Shown here one piece after another: positions 1-9,800 of a stretch of 48,710 nucleotides of DNA. This stretch comes from Candidatus Kuenenia stuttgartensis (GTDB lineage: Bacteria > Planctomycetota > Planctomycetia > Planctomycetales > Planctomycetaceae), in contig CAMDPK010000035.1 in NCBI GenBank assembly GCA_945904015.1, positions 1 through 48,710 of the forward strand. The letters are read 5' to 3'. The first letter of the stretch is position 1. Each line of letters opens with the position of its first letter. Made by a program: the position numbers and the translations under genes. The notes beneath the pieces were generated by a model. It saw nothing but the letters and a program-made list of their open reading frames with translations, made no database searches and was not told where the DNA came from.

Positions 1-131
1 CCAAACGCAAACGCGGTCCCAAGAAACCGCGCCCCAAACAAACCAGCGGCAAGACAAACCACCACGTCTCCACCGCCAAACTCCTCGCCAAGAAATCACC
101 ACACCAATCCAACAAGAAACCATCGAAGTGA
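1..131 (+). CDS. C-terminal tail of a basic protein (5' end outside window)
   Basis: The frame is open from the left edge and closes with TGA at 129-131, giving 42 residues that are very rich in Lys, Pro, Ser and His, starting [12 protein letters not shown] and ending NKKPSK. Such basic tails occur on many DNA- or RNA-binding proteins, but no domain is visible in this fragment, so I do not name it. It runs in the same direction as the STAS gene that follows about 90 bases later. It could also be a non-coding open frame, because there is no start in view. Confidence 0.4.
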   Translation, partial: KRKRGPKKPRPKQTSGKTNHHVSTAKLLAKKSPHQSNKKPSK

Positions 132-222
132 CGACCTTGAAAGGGGTGCTTTGGTGAGCCGTAACATCCCGCCTGTTTCTGGTTCGAATCGCAACGGTTG
201 GCTGGAGACCGAAAGGCCCACC

Positions 223-609
223 ATGTTCGACACTGAAGATGACAGCATCGACCCCGCCGAAAGCTTCGAACTGAAGTGGCAAGGGAGCTGCATCGTGGTG
301 ATTCCAGCGGCCAGCGTGGAAACGATGCGCTGGGATTTGATCGAGCCGGCAGCAGAGATCATCCTGGGGCCACTGAAGGAACAGAAGGTTCCGATGGTCG
401 TTTTCGATTTGAGCAACGTGGCGTATTTCGGCTCGGTGTTTTTGGCGTTGCTGTTGCGTTGTCACAAGCTGGTCAAAAGTCGTGGCGGCGAATTGGTGCT
501 GTGCGGCCCCAGCGCGATGGCTCGCGAACTCTTGAGAGTCACGTCGCTCGACACGCTCTGGGCGATCTATGATTCACGAGAGGAAGCGCTGACCGCTTTG
601 GCCGCGTAA
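223..609 (+). CDS. STAS-domain protein (anti-anti-sigma factor-like)
   Basis: This 128-residue protein is a single STAS domain. It has a beta strand ([16 protein letters not shown]), then the strand-turn [20 protein letters not shown] corresponding to the conserved D-S-x-G/F-S loop of SpoIIAA-like proteins, then the helix [14 protein letters not shown] and the terminal [17 protein letters not shown] segment typical of the family. The loop reads YFGS, and the Ser may be the phosphorylatable residue. In the family such proteins bind anti-sigma kinases or act in partner-switching. No kinase or phosphatase partner lies nearby. ATG at 223 follows GAAAGG at a good distance. A TTG at 151 would add 24 residues with no family match, so I prefer 223. 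Confidence 0.8.
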   Translation: MFDTEDDSIDPAESFELKWQGSCIVVIPAASVETMRWDLIEPAAEIILGPLKEQKVPMVVFDLSNVAYFGSVFLALLLRCHKLVKSRGGELVLCGPSAMARELLRVTSLDTLWAIYDSREEALTALAA

Positions 610-663
610 CGATCGTCCGAGTCCGGCGCTTCTTCTGGAACATGAAACGCTACGGAAGCTCAC

Positions 664-1812
664 ATGACGAATCGACCGAGAACTCCCGACGAAATCGACC
701 CTTCGCAGTCCTTTCAAGAAATCTTGTCATCGCCGTTGGAGGAGCAATTGCGAGCCACGGCTCCGCAAGACCTCGCGGCACGCATGGCCGACGAACTTCC
801 GGACGATGTCTTTGATCCCGATCCGACGGAGTTCGTTCGACAACCACGTCCGCCAGTCACTTTGGAGTCGTTGATTGCAGGCATCAAACAGGATGCCGAC
901 AAGCTGGCTCGCGACAACGCGGCCTTGGGGGACGTGAAAATTCTGGCTCGCGCTTTGAAAGAGCTGCGTTACGCCTTCAAGATCTTCACACCGTACCGGC
1001 AGCATCGAAAGGTGACGGTCTTCGGTTCGGCGCGGACCAAGCCGGATCATCCCAGCTATCAGCAATCGGTCGACTTCGGCCGACGTATGGCGGCGCTCGG
1101 CTGGATGGTCCTGACCGGCGCGGGAGGTGGCATCATGGAGGGTGCTCACGTCGGTGCCGGTCGCGACATGGCGATGGGCGTCAACATCATGCTTCCCTTC
1201 GAGCAGGCCGCGAATCCGATCATTCTCAACGACGCCAAGCTCATTAATTTGAAATACTTCTTCACGCGCAAGCTGCTGTTCGTCAAAGAAGTCAGTGCGA
1301 TCGCGTTGTTCCCCGGCGGCTTCGGAACGCAAGACGAGTGCTTCGAGACGCTGACTCTGGTCCAAACCGGCAAGCACGAACTGATGCCGATTGTCTGCGT
1401 CGACGATCCCACGAATGACTACTGGGGAAAATGGCGGAGGTATCTGGCGGACGAATTGCTCTCCGAGGGGCTGATTTCTCCGGAGGACTTGTCTCTGTTC
1501 AAAGTGACCAACAGCGTGGATGCCGCGATCGAGGAGATTCTGCACTTCTTCCGCGCCTACCACAGCATGAGATTTGTGCGCGGCCAATTGATCGTGCGGC
1601 TGAATCTTCCGGTTTCCGACGAACTGCTGACGCGATTGAACGACGAGTTTTCCGACTTGCTGGAATCCGGCCGCATTGGTCGCGCGACTGCGCATCGCTT
1701 GGAGTTGGACGAAACGGACACACTCGAATTGCCGCGGCTGACGCTGAACTTTAACCGCAAGAAAGTCGGTCGCCTGCGACAAATGGTGGATGTGCTCAAC
1801 AACGATGCGTGA
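664..1812 (+). CDS. LOG-family (TIGR00730-like) Rossmann-fold protein
   Basis: The protein has 382 residues. The Rossmann core begins near residue 116 (VTVFGSART), continues with the phosphate-binding [15 protein letters not shown] segment, and carries the diagnostic PGGFGTQDE motif near residue 217 with its following helix. In LOG proteins this motif forms the active site of cytokinin-riboside 5'-monophosphate phosphoribohydrolase or related nucleotide 5'-monophosphate nucleosidases. Here the core is flanked by about 115 N-terminal and 90 C-terminal extra residues, so it belongs to the long bacterial type (YgdH/PpnN-like size) rather than the ~190-residue plant type. GGAAG sits five bases before the ATG. 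The gene follows the STAS gene by 54 bases. Its true substrate cannot be read from sequence. Confidence 0.82.
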   Translation: MTNRPRTPDEIDPSQSFQEILSSPLEEQLRATAPQDLAARMADELPDDVFDPDPTEFVRQPRPPVTLESLIAGIKQDADKLARDNAALGDVKILARALKELRYAFKIFTPYRQHRKVTVFGSARTKPDHPSYQQSVDFGRRMAALGWMVLTGAGGGIMEGAHVGAGRDMAMGVNIMLPFEQAANPIILNDAKLINLKYFFTRKLLFVKEVSAIALFPGGFGTQDECFETLTLVQTGKHELMPIVCVDDPTNDYWGKWRRYLADELLSEGLISPEDLSLFKVTNSVDAAIEEILHFFRAYHSMRFVRGQLIVRLNLPVSDELLTRLNDEFSDLLESGRIGRATAHRLELDETDTLELPRLTLNFNRKKVGRLRQMVDVLNNDA

Positions 1813-1836
1813 CGTTCGTCGAGGCGGTTCAGGATG

Positions 1837-1906
1837 TAACCCGAAGCGTGAGCGAGGGCGAATTTTACGCGGGATCGTCCAGCTCCCTCGCTCACGCTTC
1901 GGGTTA
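1837..1906. repeat. Palindromic element, TAACCCGAAGCG family (copy 1)
   Basis: Arms 1837-1858 and 1885-1906 are perfect 22-base inverted repeats (taacccgaagcg... / ...cgcttcgggtta) around a 26-base loop. The element lies between two convergent genes. The last three bases of its right arm are the TAA stop of the minus-strand ClpP-like gene. A second copy of this family is at 39093-39187. It may act as a bidirectional transcription end; that is inference. Confidence 0.9.
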
Positions 1907-2539
1907 CTTTTTGCGGATCTGCGTCCACACGTCGCCAGCGAAGATGTCGATCATCTCGGCTAGTCCTTCTGCGACGAACTCTGGGCCGGACACGAACCGC
2001 CCCGGCCGAGTCCACGTCTGCAGTTTCTCCGGATCAACCCCCAACATGCGGACCAGCAGTCCGTCCATGTCGGCCTCCAGCAGTTTGAAGTGCCGAGTCC
2101 ATTCGGCCGCCTCTTCGAGCCGGACTTCTTCTTCGCTCTGCCAGCGAATCGGGTGAAACAGCAGCGTCGAGTGTGGCGTGACGAGTCGTCGTTCGCACGC
2201 CGCGAACGGCAGAATCGTCGCCGAAGAACATTCCCCCGCGACAACTCCAACCGCTTTTAATCCGCGCAGCTTGATGAGCGTCGCCAACGCCAGCCCGCAA
2301 TAAATGCTGCCGCCGCCACTGTCGAAGAAGATTGTCCCGCGGCTGTTGCGAGGCACTTCCAACAACTGTTGAAACAGCTCGGTCTGCTTGTCGGTCAGGT
2401 CACCAAAGATTCCGGCTTCCCACTCGCTGTCCTTCGCAGTGGACGACAACGCCCAAGCTCCGGGAGGTGGGTACGGCGACAAACGTGACGGTTCGGACTC
2501 AGCCGCGTGACTGGGTTGGCGATTCTTCTTGCGGATCAT
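1904..2539 (-). CDS. ClpP-like serine protease fold protein
   Basis: This 211-residue protein has the crotonase-like ClpP fold. It contains the oxyanion-loop strand [16 protein letters not shown], the nucleophile region [13 protein letters not shown] (equivalent to G-x-A-A-S-M in ClpP), and the histidine region [13 protein letters not shown] later acidic helix could supply the third residue. Genuine ClpP proteins are of similar length but have a more regular nucleophile motif, so this may be a divergent ClpP or a membrane-independent SppA-like hydrolase. ATG at 2539 (MIRKKNRQ) follows AAGG. A longer frame to 2626 exists only because a palindromic repeat is open, and it is not used here. The stop codon lies inside another palindromic repeat. 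Confidence 0.7.
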   Translation of the reverse strand: MIRKKNRQPSHAAESEPSRLSPYPPPGAWALSSTAKDSEWEAGIFGDLTDKQTELFQQLLEVPRNSRGTIFFDSGGGSIYCGLALATLIKLRGLKAVGVVAGECSSATILPFAACERRLVTPHSTLLFHPIRWQSEEEVRLEEAAEWTRHFKLLEADMDGLLVRMLGVDPEKLQTWTRPGRFVSGPEFVAEGLAEMIDIFAGDVWTQIRKK

Positions 2540-2555
2540 GGAAACCTTCAATTCA

Positions 2556-2647
2556 ACGTAGCCATCATCGCTCCGCGTGATGAGCCGAATGGCAAATTCG
2601 CGTTGGTGAAGTGTTCGGCTCGTCACGCGGAGCGATGACGGCTACGT
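2556..2647. repeat. Palindromic element, ACGTAGCCRTCAYGCTC family (copy 1)
   Basis: The 34-base arms at 2556-2589 and 2614-2647 (acgtagccatcatcgctccg... and its complement) differ at two positions. The element lies in the gap between the ClpP-like gene and the PQQ-propeller gene, both on the minus strand, ending three bases from the stop of the latter. Other copies are at 6715-6829 and 13582-13696. Confidence 0.9.
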
Positions 2648-2649
2648 GA

Positions 2650-3879
2650 TTATTCGATGCAGTAAAGCGAGTCTGTTCCGCGAATCAGCAATCGGCCTTG
2701 GCTGATCCCCGGCGAAGCGAACGTGTCCTCGGCGAGTTGGTTTTCGGCAACGACTTCCAGCGTCGGCCCCGGCTTGATGACTTTCATCAGACCGTGATCG
2801 TCCAGAAAGTAGACGAGCCCATTCGCCGTCACCAACGAAGCGGAGTAGTGCGGGCCGAGCCGCTCTTGCCACTGAATCTTGCCAGACACCGCGTCGTAGC
2901 AGGTGCCGATGCCGGCATCCGACACGATCAAGAAATAATCTCCGCAGGCGATTGGCGACGGGACATAGGAGTCGGCCTTTTTGTAGTGCCACTTCACATG
3001 CGACTCGTTGGTGATCTTGCCGCTGCCACGCGGGTCGATGGCCATGATGTGATGATCGGGGAAGCCGCCGGTCATGAAGATCAGCCCCTTGTTGTAGACC
3101 AGCGACGCGACGAACTGCTCGGTCGGGCCGTCGAGCATCCAGAGCTGTTTGCCCGTGTGCGGATCGTAGCTGGCGACGCACTTGCTGCCCGACAGCATCA
3201 TCTGCGTGCGTCCGTCGATCTCGCGGATGATCGGCGTGCAGTAGCTGCGAGTCTTGTACTCGCGAGGCGTTTTCCAAACGGTGTCGCCGTTCGTGCGTTT
3301 CAGTGCCGTCAGGTACGACTCGCCGTCGTGATCGCCGTTGACGATCAACAAATCCTTGAACACGATCGGCGACGAGCAGAATCCATGCTGCGATTTGAAC
3401 ACGCCCGGCCGAGTCTGCCAGAGCCGCTGGCCCTCAAGATCGTAGGCCGCGACAAGCATGTCCGTCTGATCGAGAAACGACACATAGACCTTCTCGCCAT
3501 CCGTCACCGGCGTGCCGCTCGCCCAACTGTTGAGTTTGTGTTTCTTTTCGAGCGGCGTCTCGACGACGACTTTCTCCCACAGCAGTTTGCCGGTCGTAAA
3601 GTCGAGACACACCAGCACGCGACTCGGATGATCGCCCACGTTGGCACCGACGAGGAACACGCGATTGCCCAAGACGATCGGCGACGAATGCCCGCCATAG
3701 GGAAGCTTGACCTTCCAGGCAATGTGCTCGGTCTCGCTCCAAGTCACCGGGACTTTGGTCTCGTCGCTGGAGCCATCGCCACGCGGCCCGCGCCAGCCCG
3801 GCCAATTCTCGGCCTGAGCCGTCATTGCCATCGCCGCCAAACAGGTCAATCCCCAAAGCAGCCGTCGCACGTTGGGCAT
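2650..3879 (-). CDS. Exported PQQ-type beta-propeller protein
   Basis: The product has 409 residues. A signal peptide (MPNVRRLLWGLTCLAAMAMT, cleavage near AQA-EN) is followed by the planctomycete-typical NWPGWRGPRGDG start and a series of PQQ-like blades, each with an A/G-x-D-x-x-T/S-G-K-x-x-W motif (e.g. DFTTGKLLWEK, DPHTGKQLWMLDG, DAVSGKIQWQERLG). This is the outer-membrane/periplasmic PQQ_2 repeat family. No catalytic quinoprotein dehydrogenase residues are evident, so a structural or carbohydrate-related role is as likely as an enzyme. GAGGG precedes the ATG at 3879 by five bases. It diverges from the next plus-strand gene across 219 bases that must hold both promoters. Confidence 0.85.
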   Translation of the reverse strand: MPNVRRLLWGLTCLAAMAMTAQAENWPGWRGPRGDGSSDETKVPVTWSETEHIAWKVKLPYGGHSSPIVLGNRVFLVGANVGDHPSRVLVCLDFTTGKLLWEKVVVETPLEKKHKLNSWASGTPVTDGEKVYVSFLDQTDMLVAAYDLEGQRLWQTRPGVFKSQHGFCSSPIVFKDLLIVNGDHDGESYLTALKRTNGDTVWKTPREYKTRSYCTPIIREIDGRTQMMLSGSKCVASYDPHTGKQLWMLDGPTEQFVASLVYNKGLIFMTGGFPDHHIMAIDPRGSGKITNESHVKWHYKKADSYVPSPIACGDYFLIVSDAGIGTCYDAVSGKIQWQERLGPHYSASLVTANGLVYFLDDHGLMKVIKPGPTLEVVAENQLAEDTFASPGISQGRLLIRGTDSLYCIE

Positions 3880-4098
3880 GGTTCCCTCGCTGGGTTCGTG
3901 AAATTCATCGGCCAGACATCCGCCGTGTCCCTGCCAGAATCTCGCCACGAGGCGAAACATGCAACTCTCAAGGTTCCCTCCGTTCCGACGAAAACCGACC
4001 AGAAAGTGGATGGAACCACGGCCGACCAATTCCGAGAATGAACGCGATCCCGCATCCAGCCACTCACTGACGGATCACAACCGCTCCAGGCTGAGTCC

Positions 4099-5379
4099 AT
4101 GTTCGACGAAATCCCCGTTGCCCTGTCGCCCGACGAGAACCTTTCGGACCCTCCGAACTGGCGTCACTGGACGTGGTGGCTGCGACCGATCGTGGCGCTC
4201 CCGCTGATGCTGTTTGTGCTGCTGTTGCTGTCGCCGTTTTTGGTTCGAGGCTGGCACTTGGCAAAGGTGCCGGACATCGCCGATCCGTTTGATGTCGAGG
4301 CATTTCTTTCCGAGACCGTGGACGACAAGGACAACGCCTTCGTCGATTACCACGCGGCGCGGGCGTTGTTCGTGTCGGACACCAGTCTCACTGACGACGA
4401 GCGGGAAGAGCTTGAGGCGGGCTGGGAAAAGACGTCTCCACCTGTCCGAGCTTGGGTTGACGCGAATTTGCCGGCGCTGAATCGGTGGCGAACCGGCACG
4501 GAGAAAACCGACGCGATCGACGGTGACTTGCGCAACGACCCTTGGTTGAGTCTTCCGGAAGTTGCACCCGCACGCGATTTCTCTCGATTGGCTTGGCTCC
4601 AAGGCGAGCGAGAGCAATCTGAAGGTCACCTGGCCGAGGCATGGAAATGGTATCGCGCTGCGGTTCGATTTAGCCGCCATGTCGCACAGAGAAAAGACTG
4701 GATTGGCCGGTCACTTGGTTGGTCCTTTTACGCATTGACTGCAAAGCGCATCGTGCGCTGGGCGAGTGATCCGCGAACGAGTGGCGAGGAATTACGATCG
4801 GCTTTGAACCAACTCACCGAAGACTATCGACTCACACGACCAGTGTCGGAGCTGCTCAAAGTCGAATACTGCGATCTTCCGAAGTACGCACAACTCGATG
4901 ATGACGGGAAATCTCCATTTTCTTTTGGACCGACATCCTCAGATTGGCGCGATTGGCGTTTCATTCGTTATTGCCGTGGAGAACCCGAACTCACAATTCG
5001 GTTCAAGAAGTTGTTCTTCGAAAATTGGCTTTGCGGCTGCGACTCTCCCCGGAGTTTGCAGCACCGAATCAGTAGCCCAAAAGGATTTGTCCTGGATGTG
5101 ACGGCTCCCGGTTCTGGCATCTCAGGCATGGGCGTCCTGCGCATGATGGAGTTCGCAGAGACAGGCTGGGGAACGAGTTTTGCCAAGATTCGAAATTCTC
5201 TCGACACGGAACTGGCACGACAGGAAGCCTTGCGACTGACGCTGGCTTGCCAGCTCTGGTTTCGGCGGCACGGTGAATTCCCCTCGAAATTGGAAGACCT
5301 CGTCCCCGACATCGTGTCGGAGTTGCCTGTCGATCCCTTGCAAAGCCGGCGAGTTGTTTCGTTATCGACGCGATCGTGA
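4099..5379 (+). CDS. Membrane-anchored unknown protein, frameshifted near its 3' end
   Basis: This frame encodes 426 residues. A cytoplasmic N-terminus is followed by one strong membrane helix (residues 35-52, IVALPLMLFVLLLLSPF) and a large soluble domain of helical repeats (e.g. GHLAEAWKWYRAAVRFSRHV, TPR-like). The C-terminal LACQLWFRRHGEFPSKLEDL..LPVDPL motif is common in planctomycete proteins and normally continues with G-x-x-x-RYRR and Y-S-x-G-x-D-x-x-DD. That continuation is present here, but in the +1 frame from 5339. Deleting one A from the AAA at 5342-5344 restores a continuous VDPLQAGELFRYRR. The function of the family is unknown to me. Confidence 0.75.
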   Translation: MFDEIPVALSPDENLSDPPNWRHWTWWLRPIVALPLMLFVLLLLSPFLVRGWHLAKVPDIADPFDVEAFLSETVDDKDNAFVDYHAARALFVSDTSLTDDEREELEAGWEKTSPPVRAWVDANLPALNRWRTGTEKTDAIDGDLRNDPWLSLPEVAPARDFSRLAWLQGEREQSEGHLAEAWKWYRAAVRFSRHVAQRKDWIGRSLGWSFYALTAKRIVRWASDPRTSGEELRSALNQLTEDYRLTRPVSELLKVEYCDLPKYAQLDDDGKSPFSFGPTSSDWRDWRFIRYCRGEPELTIRFKKLFFENWLCGCDSPRSLQHRISSPKGFVLDVTAPGSGISGMGVLRMMEFAETGWGTSFAKIRNSLDTELARQEALRLTLACQLWFRRHGEFPSKLEDLVPDIVSELPVDPLQSRRVVSLSTRS

Positions 5380-5536
5380 GGCGGCTGTCGTCTACAGTCT
5401 TGGGGACGACGCGGTGGACGATCACGGCAGCGTGGAACTCATTCCTGTCAAGGACTACCCAGACATCGGCTATCGGCTTGAGCCGCCACGGATTCGCGAG
5501 CAAGCCTCCGAGCAAAAGCCGGTCGATGAGCCTTGA
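5339..5536 (+). pseudogene. Displaced C-terminal part of the preceding gene (+1 frame)
   Basis: Read in the +1 frame, this stretch gives AGELFRYRRDREAAVVYSLG, DDAVDDHGSVELIPVKDY and PDIGYRLEPPRI, ending KPVDEP with TGA at 5534-5536. It completes the conserved C-terminal motif that the main frame loses at 5342. It has no ribosome binding site of its own. A real one-base insertion, a sequencing or assembly error in the short A run, or a programmed shift could explain it; the first two are more likely because no slippery heptamer is present. Confidence 0.7.
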
Positions 5537-5568
5537 CTCGGTCTGGGAATCCTCCAGCATCCGCAGTC

Positions 5569-6720
5569 ATGCCTTCTCGCTCGCTCACCGCTGCTGTGTG
5601 GACGCCGTCCGGCCGAGGGGCCGTGGCGACGATTCGCGTGCGAGGCGATCTCGCAACGCTGTCCGTGGGAATCGCTGGAATCTTTCAAACGGCGAGCGGC
5701 CGTTCGCTGAGCGAGACGCCGCAACAACGAATCTGTTTCGGCCAGTGGGGATGTGGTGAAGTGGGCAGTGGGCAGTGGGCAGTGGGCAGTGGAGCATCGG
5801 CTGCCGAAGACGTGGTCGTGTGCCGTACCGGGCCGGATGCCTGCGAGATTCACTGCCACGGCGGTGACGCGGCCGTGCGGCGGATTCTGAGCGATTTGGA
5901 AAGTGTTGGCTGCGTGGTCACGGAGTGGTATTGGCAACTCGAAACCGAGCGTGGAGTGTATGAGTACGAACACGCCTACGCGCTGTCGCAAGCGACAACT
6001 CTGCGAGCCGCCGGTTGGATCGCGGCTCAGGCGGGGCGAATGGAACGAGCGATCACAGAACTCAGCGAACTGGTCGCCAACGGACTCCGCGAACAAGCCA
6101 CGGCACGGGCCAACGAGATGTTGGCATGGGCAAGCTTCGGACGTCATCTCACTCGGCCGTGGAAAGTCGTGTTGGCAGGGCGGCCGAACGTCGGCAAGTC
6201 GAGCCTCATTAACGCACTGGTCGGTTTTGAACGCTCGATTGTGTTCGACGAACCGGGGACGACTCGCGATGTGGTCACGGCCGACACAGTGCTCGACGGC
6301 TGGGCCATTCGGCTGAGCGACACAGCGGGACAACGCGGCTCGACGGATGAACTTGAAGTCGCCGGTATCGCGCGGGCGCGTGATGCGCTTGTCAGCGCCA
6401 ATGTGCGATTGCTGCTGATCGACGTCAGCCAACCGCCGCACGACGATGATTGGCAATTGCTCGCTGAATGGGAATGGTCCGATCCAATCGTCGTGGCGCA
6501 CAAAGCTGACTTGCCAGACGTCTGGGGCGAAGCGTTGCCGACGAAGGCGATCCGCGTGTCATCGTTGCAGCGCATGGGACTGAAGGAATTGTCGTCGGCC
6601 ATCGTGACTCGGCTGGTCCCGCAGTTGCCGCCCGAAGAGACGGTGATTCCGTTGACCGAGAAACAAGTGCATGAGTTGCAGAAGCATGCCTTTGGGTTGG
6701 CAGGGCCGCAGACAACGTAG
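5569..6720 (+). CDS. MnmE/TrmE-like GTPase lacking the C-terminal domain
   Basis: This 383-residue protein has an MnmE-like N-terminal domain (AVWTPSGRGAVATIRVRG; then CEIHCHGGDAAVRRIL), part of the helical domain, and a GTPase domain. The GTPase motifs are G1 GRPNVGKSS (about residue 204), G2 GTTRDVV, G3 DTAG and G4 HKAD in place of NKxD. MnmE proteins are ~450 residues and end with a C-x-G-K motif needed for tRNA U34 modification. Here the protein stops soon after the G domain, and its TAG lies in a palindromic repeat, so it may be a truncated or repurposed paralogue. ATG at 5569 fits the family N-terminus. A TTG at 5533, overlapping the previous stop, is an alternative. Confidence 0.75.
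   Translation: MPSRSLTAAVWTPSGRGAVATIRVRGDLATLSVGIAGIFQTASGRSLSETPQQRICFGQWGCGEVGSGQWAVGSGASAAEDVVVCRTGPDACEIHCHGGDAAVRRILSDLESVGCVVTEWYWQLETERGVYEYEHAYALSQATTLRAAGWIAAQAGRMERAITELSELVANGLREQATARANEMLAWASFGRHLTRPWKVVLAGRPNVGKSSLINALVGFERSIVFDEPGTTRDVVTADTVLDGWAIRLSDTAGQRGSTDELEVAGIARARDALVSANVRLLLIDVSQPPHDDDWQLLAEWEWSDPIVVAHKADLPDVWGEALPTKAIRVSSLQRMGLKELSSAIVTRLVPQLPPEETVIPLTEKQVHELQKHAFGLAGPQTT
5762..5792 (+). repeat. Heptanucleotide tandem array (AGTGGGC)n in the GTPase gene
   Basis: Four and a half copies of agtgggc are translated as GSGQWAVGSG inside the N-terminal domain of the MnmE-like GTPase. Four GGG runs separated by CAGT form a textbook G-quadruplex pattern on the coding strand. 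The array is low complexity and probably a recent expansion. Confidence 0.85.
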
Positions 6721-6829
6721 CCATCACGCTCCTGCGTGATGTGCCGAAAGCTTCATTCGTCCGCAATCACCGAAAATCCGGATCGCCGTGAAGCGCTCGG
6801 CTCGTCACGCGGAGCGATGACGGCTACGT
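6715..6829. repeat. Palindromic element, ACGTAGCCRTCAYGCTC family (copy 2)
   Basis: Arms of about 34 bases start at 6715 (acgtagccatcacgctcctg) and end at 6829 (..gatgacggctacgt). The element separates convergent genes. Its left arm contains the TAG stop of the MnmE-like GTPase, and its right end is two bases from the stop of the giant minus-strand gene. Confidence 0.9.
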
Positions 6830-6831
6830 TG

Positions 6832-9800
6832 TCAGCGTCCGAGCCAAAACGATCGGCGAGATTGCTCGCGCGTTTGGAGGCGGCGTTGATCGGCGCGGTG
6901 AATCGGTGAGTCGGGGAACTCGGCTCCGGTCGGATCGGGGTAGCCGCGCATGGCTCGGAATGGCAGCGGTTCGACGAATTGGCCGTAGATCGTGTTGAGG
7001 TCGGCATCTTTGTCCCAGCCGACGTTGTGGATGATGAAATCGCGTTTCCAGCCGGGCGGGAGTTTCGGAGCTTGATCGGCCTGGAAGCGAATCGTCACGG
7101 CGTCTCCCGCGCCGAGAATCGCCAGCCGGTCGTCGGAGTCTTTGAGCAATTCGGTAATGTCCCCGAAGCGAGTGAACTTGCCACCCATCGGCGGCCATTG
7201 CGTCTCGGTCGTGATTTGCGAGGCGTCGTAGCGTTCCGGGCCAAATTCGGGATGCGGCAGGCGTGCCGAGAAGCCGCGAAATTGCAGGTCGGCACTCAGC
7301 AGCGGCAACGGCGTCAGCGTGTGTTCGAGCGGTGCTTCATCGACCGTGAAGAACATTTCGTCCCAATAGAGTTCCATGCTGGTGACGATGCGGAGTTTGA
7401 GGGGCGAGGGGCGAGGGGCGAGGGGCGAGTTGGTCAGTTGCAACGCTTCGGAAAGGTCAACCGCGATCGTTTTCGTTTTTCCGCCGGGGAAGCCGATGTA
7501 CGGGATCGCCTCGCGCCATTCGCCGGATTCATTCGGGAGCCAAATCGACGGCGGCTTCGGAGCCTCGCGATCCGGGTTCTGCGATAGCGAGACATTGATC
7601 GACGTGTCGGTCGGGAAGATCCAGCCGGTGAGAAACAGCGTCACGTTCTTCGCGCCGCTCAGGTCGCCGAGATCGAGTTCGATAAAGTGCTCCTCGGTCA
7701 GACCTTGCTGGATGATTTTGTCAAAGGCACGCAGGTATTGCTCGTCGCGACGAGCCAACTTGGGCAGCACGTCGCGCCCACGCGAATCACGAGCGGCCAC
7801 CGGGGTACGGCGTTGCCGAACCGGATGCAGTTTGAACTCCGAGATGCTCGGCGGGCCGACCTTTTCGTTGCTGAAGAACTCGACATCGGCCGGATGATCG
7901 ACGGCCAGCAGTTGAACTTGATCGAAGTACGCGGCCTCCCAGAGTTCTTCGGTGAGCATCACGCGGTACTCGCCGTTCGATTCGCGCAGCCGGTCGCCGT
8001 CGATCTTGAGGTATTCCCATTCACGGCACGGAGCCATGACTCCCTCGGCCAGTTGCAGGCCGATCGGTGCGGCCCACAGGCAGTCGGTGAAGAATGTCCA
8101 TTGCTCGCCATCCCAAGTGTAAATGTACGGGCACGAACCTTTCAGAATTTGCTGCGCGGCGATCGGCAATCCCGATGGAGGTCGCAGCACGTTCTGCGGA
8201 ATGCCGTTCGTCCAGACGACGCGAGCGACATCGGCCTGCTTCAGCGGGCCGAGTCCGAAGTGCGTGGACTGCCCTTCGACGACTCGGATGTGAGACTTGC
8301 GCCCCGGCAACTCCGGCAGGCCGGCGGCTCGCAGTTCCAGCAGACTGCCGAGACCGTGAGTGTTGACTCGTTCGCTGTTGCGTTGTGGCTTGCGATCCGG
8401 GTCGGCTCGCAGCGAGAGGTCGAGCCAGCCGTTCTGATTGCCGCCGTCGTTGCGAATCCAGATCGGTCGCTGATCGGTGACGACCAAAACGTCTTCATCG
8501 CCATCGGCGTCGAAGTCGGAGATCTCGCAAGTCGTCACGGGACCAAACTTGGTGCGGGCCAGCGGCACCGCATTGGCGATGGTCTGGATGACGAATGGAT
8601 TCTTCGGCGAAACCTGGAGGAATTGTTTGACCGAAACATGATCGTCTTTCCAAAACAAGTAGTCCCGTCGGCCGTCGTTGTTGAAGTCCAGCAGCCGCAG
8701 GCCACTCTGCTCCGAACGGTGTTGGCCGAGCAAATCCCATTTTAGCGGCTGAGTCTGCAACGAGCCCAAATGCAGCGAGACCGTTTCTCCGATGGACGAT
8801 TCCTTCTCCGACCACTCGCGCCAGCGCAGCCGCCCGTGCGAAATGTTTTCCAGCAGTCCCGGCTTCGTGACCTTGTGGCCGGTCACGATCACGTCGGTCT
8901 GCACGTCGAAATTCCAATCGACTGGCAGTAGCACCGTGGCCTGAATGTCGGTCGGCGGCAGGGCCGAGCGGGATGAGATGTCGGTGAACTTGGTGTGCTC
9001 GCGGCTGTCGTTGTTTTGCCAGATGCTCAGGCCGGAGCCGCTCGACACGATCAAATCCAAATCGCCGTCGTGGTCGATGTCCGCGGGTGCGATGGCCAGC
9101 ACTTTGGGCAGCGACTCGAATGCCGGGTCTTGGGCGAGTGCCTTCAGCGATCGGGTCTTCGATTCCTTGTCGTATTCGTTTCGCAGGAACAGCACGCCGT
9201 CATCGCCGAAGACCAGCAGGTCGATGTCCGCGTCGACCGCCTGTTCCGCGGCTCCGACGACTTTCTGATCTTGGCGAGCGGGGGGCGTTAGCCCTCCGAG
9301 TTGCTTTTCCTTTGATGGCTTTTCATGACTCGGAGGGTTGACACCCTCCGCTCGCCTGGAGGCCGTTTGACCGATGAAGCGATGATCGTCCGGAGTTTCT
9401 TCGGTGTCGCGGTCGAGATCGCAGGCGAGCAGTTTCGACATGCCGCTCGGCACGACCGCTTCGCAGAGCGTCGTCCAACGCGAGTCGCTCCCGGACTTTT
9501 CTGGCTGACCAAACACGATGACCTGGCCGCTGAGCAACACGATCACGTCCCAGCGACCGTCGAGGTCAAAGTCGGCGATCTTCACGTCGCGAATGCCGGC
9601 CAGTGCAGGCAACTGATCGGCAACCGCTGCTTCGGCGAACATGACTTCGATGGTTGATTCGCGGACGGTCGTTGTCCCCGACAACTTGGCCGCGTATTTC
9701 GCTCGCCACTCGGCCGGGTAGTCCGTGACGATTACGTCCAGCGGGTGCTTGGTCGCGCGTTTCACGTCCAGCTTGGTGGCGATTTCCGGCCGCAGCACAT

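Noticed and set aside
5338..5350. Programmed +1 frameshift in the membrane-protein gene
   Set aside because: There is no slippery motif, rare-codon pair or upstream Shine-Dalgarno-like stimulator at a proper distance. A simple one-base insertion in AAA explains it.
5762..5792. CRISPR-like array
   Set aside because: The repeats are contiguous 7-base units with no spacers and no cas genes are present.
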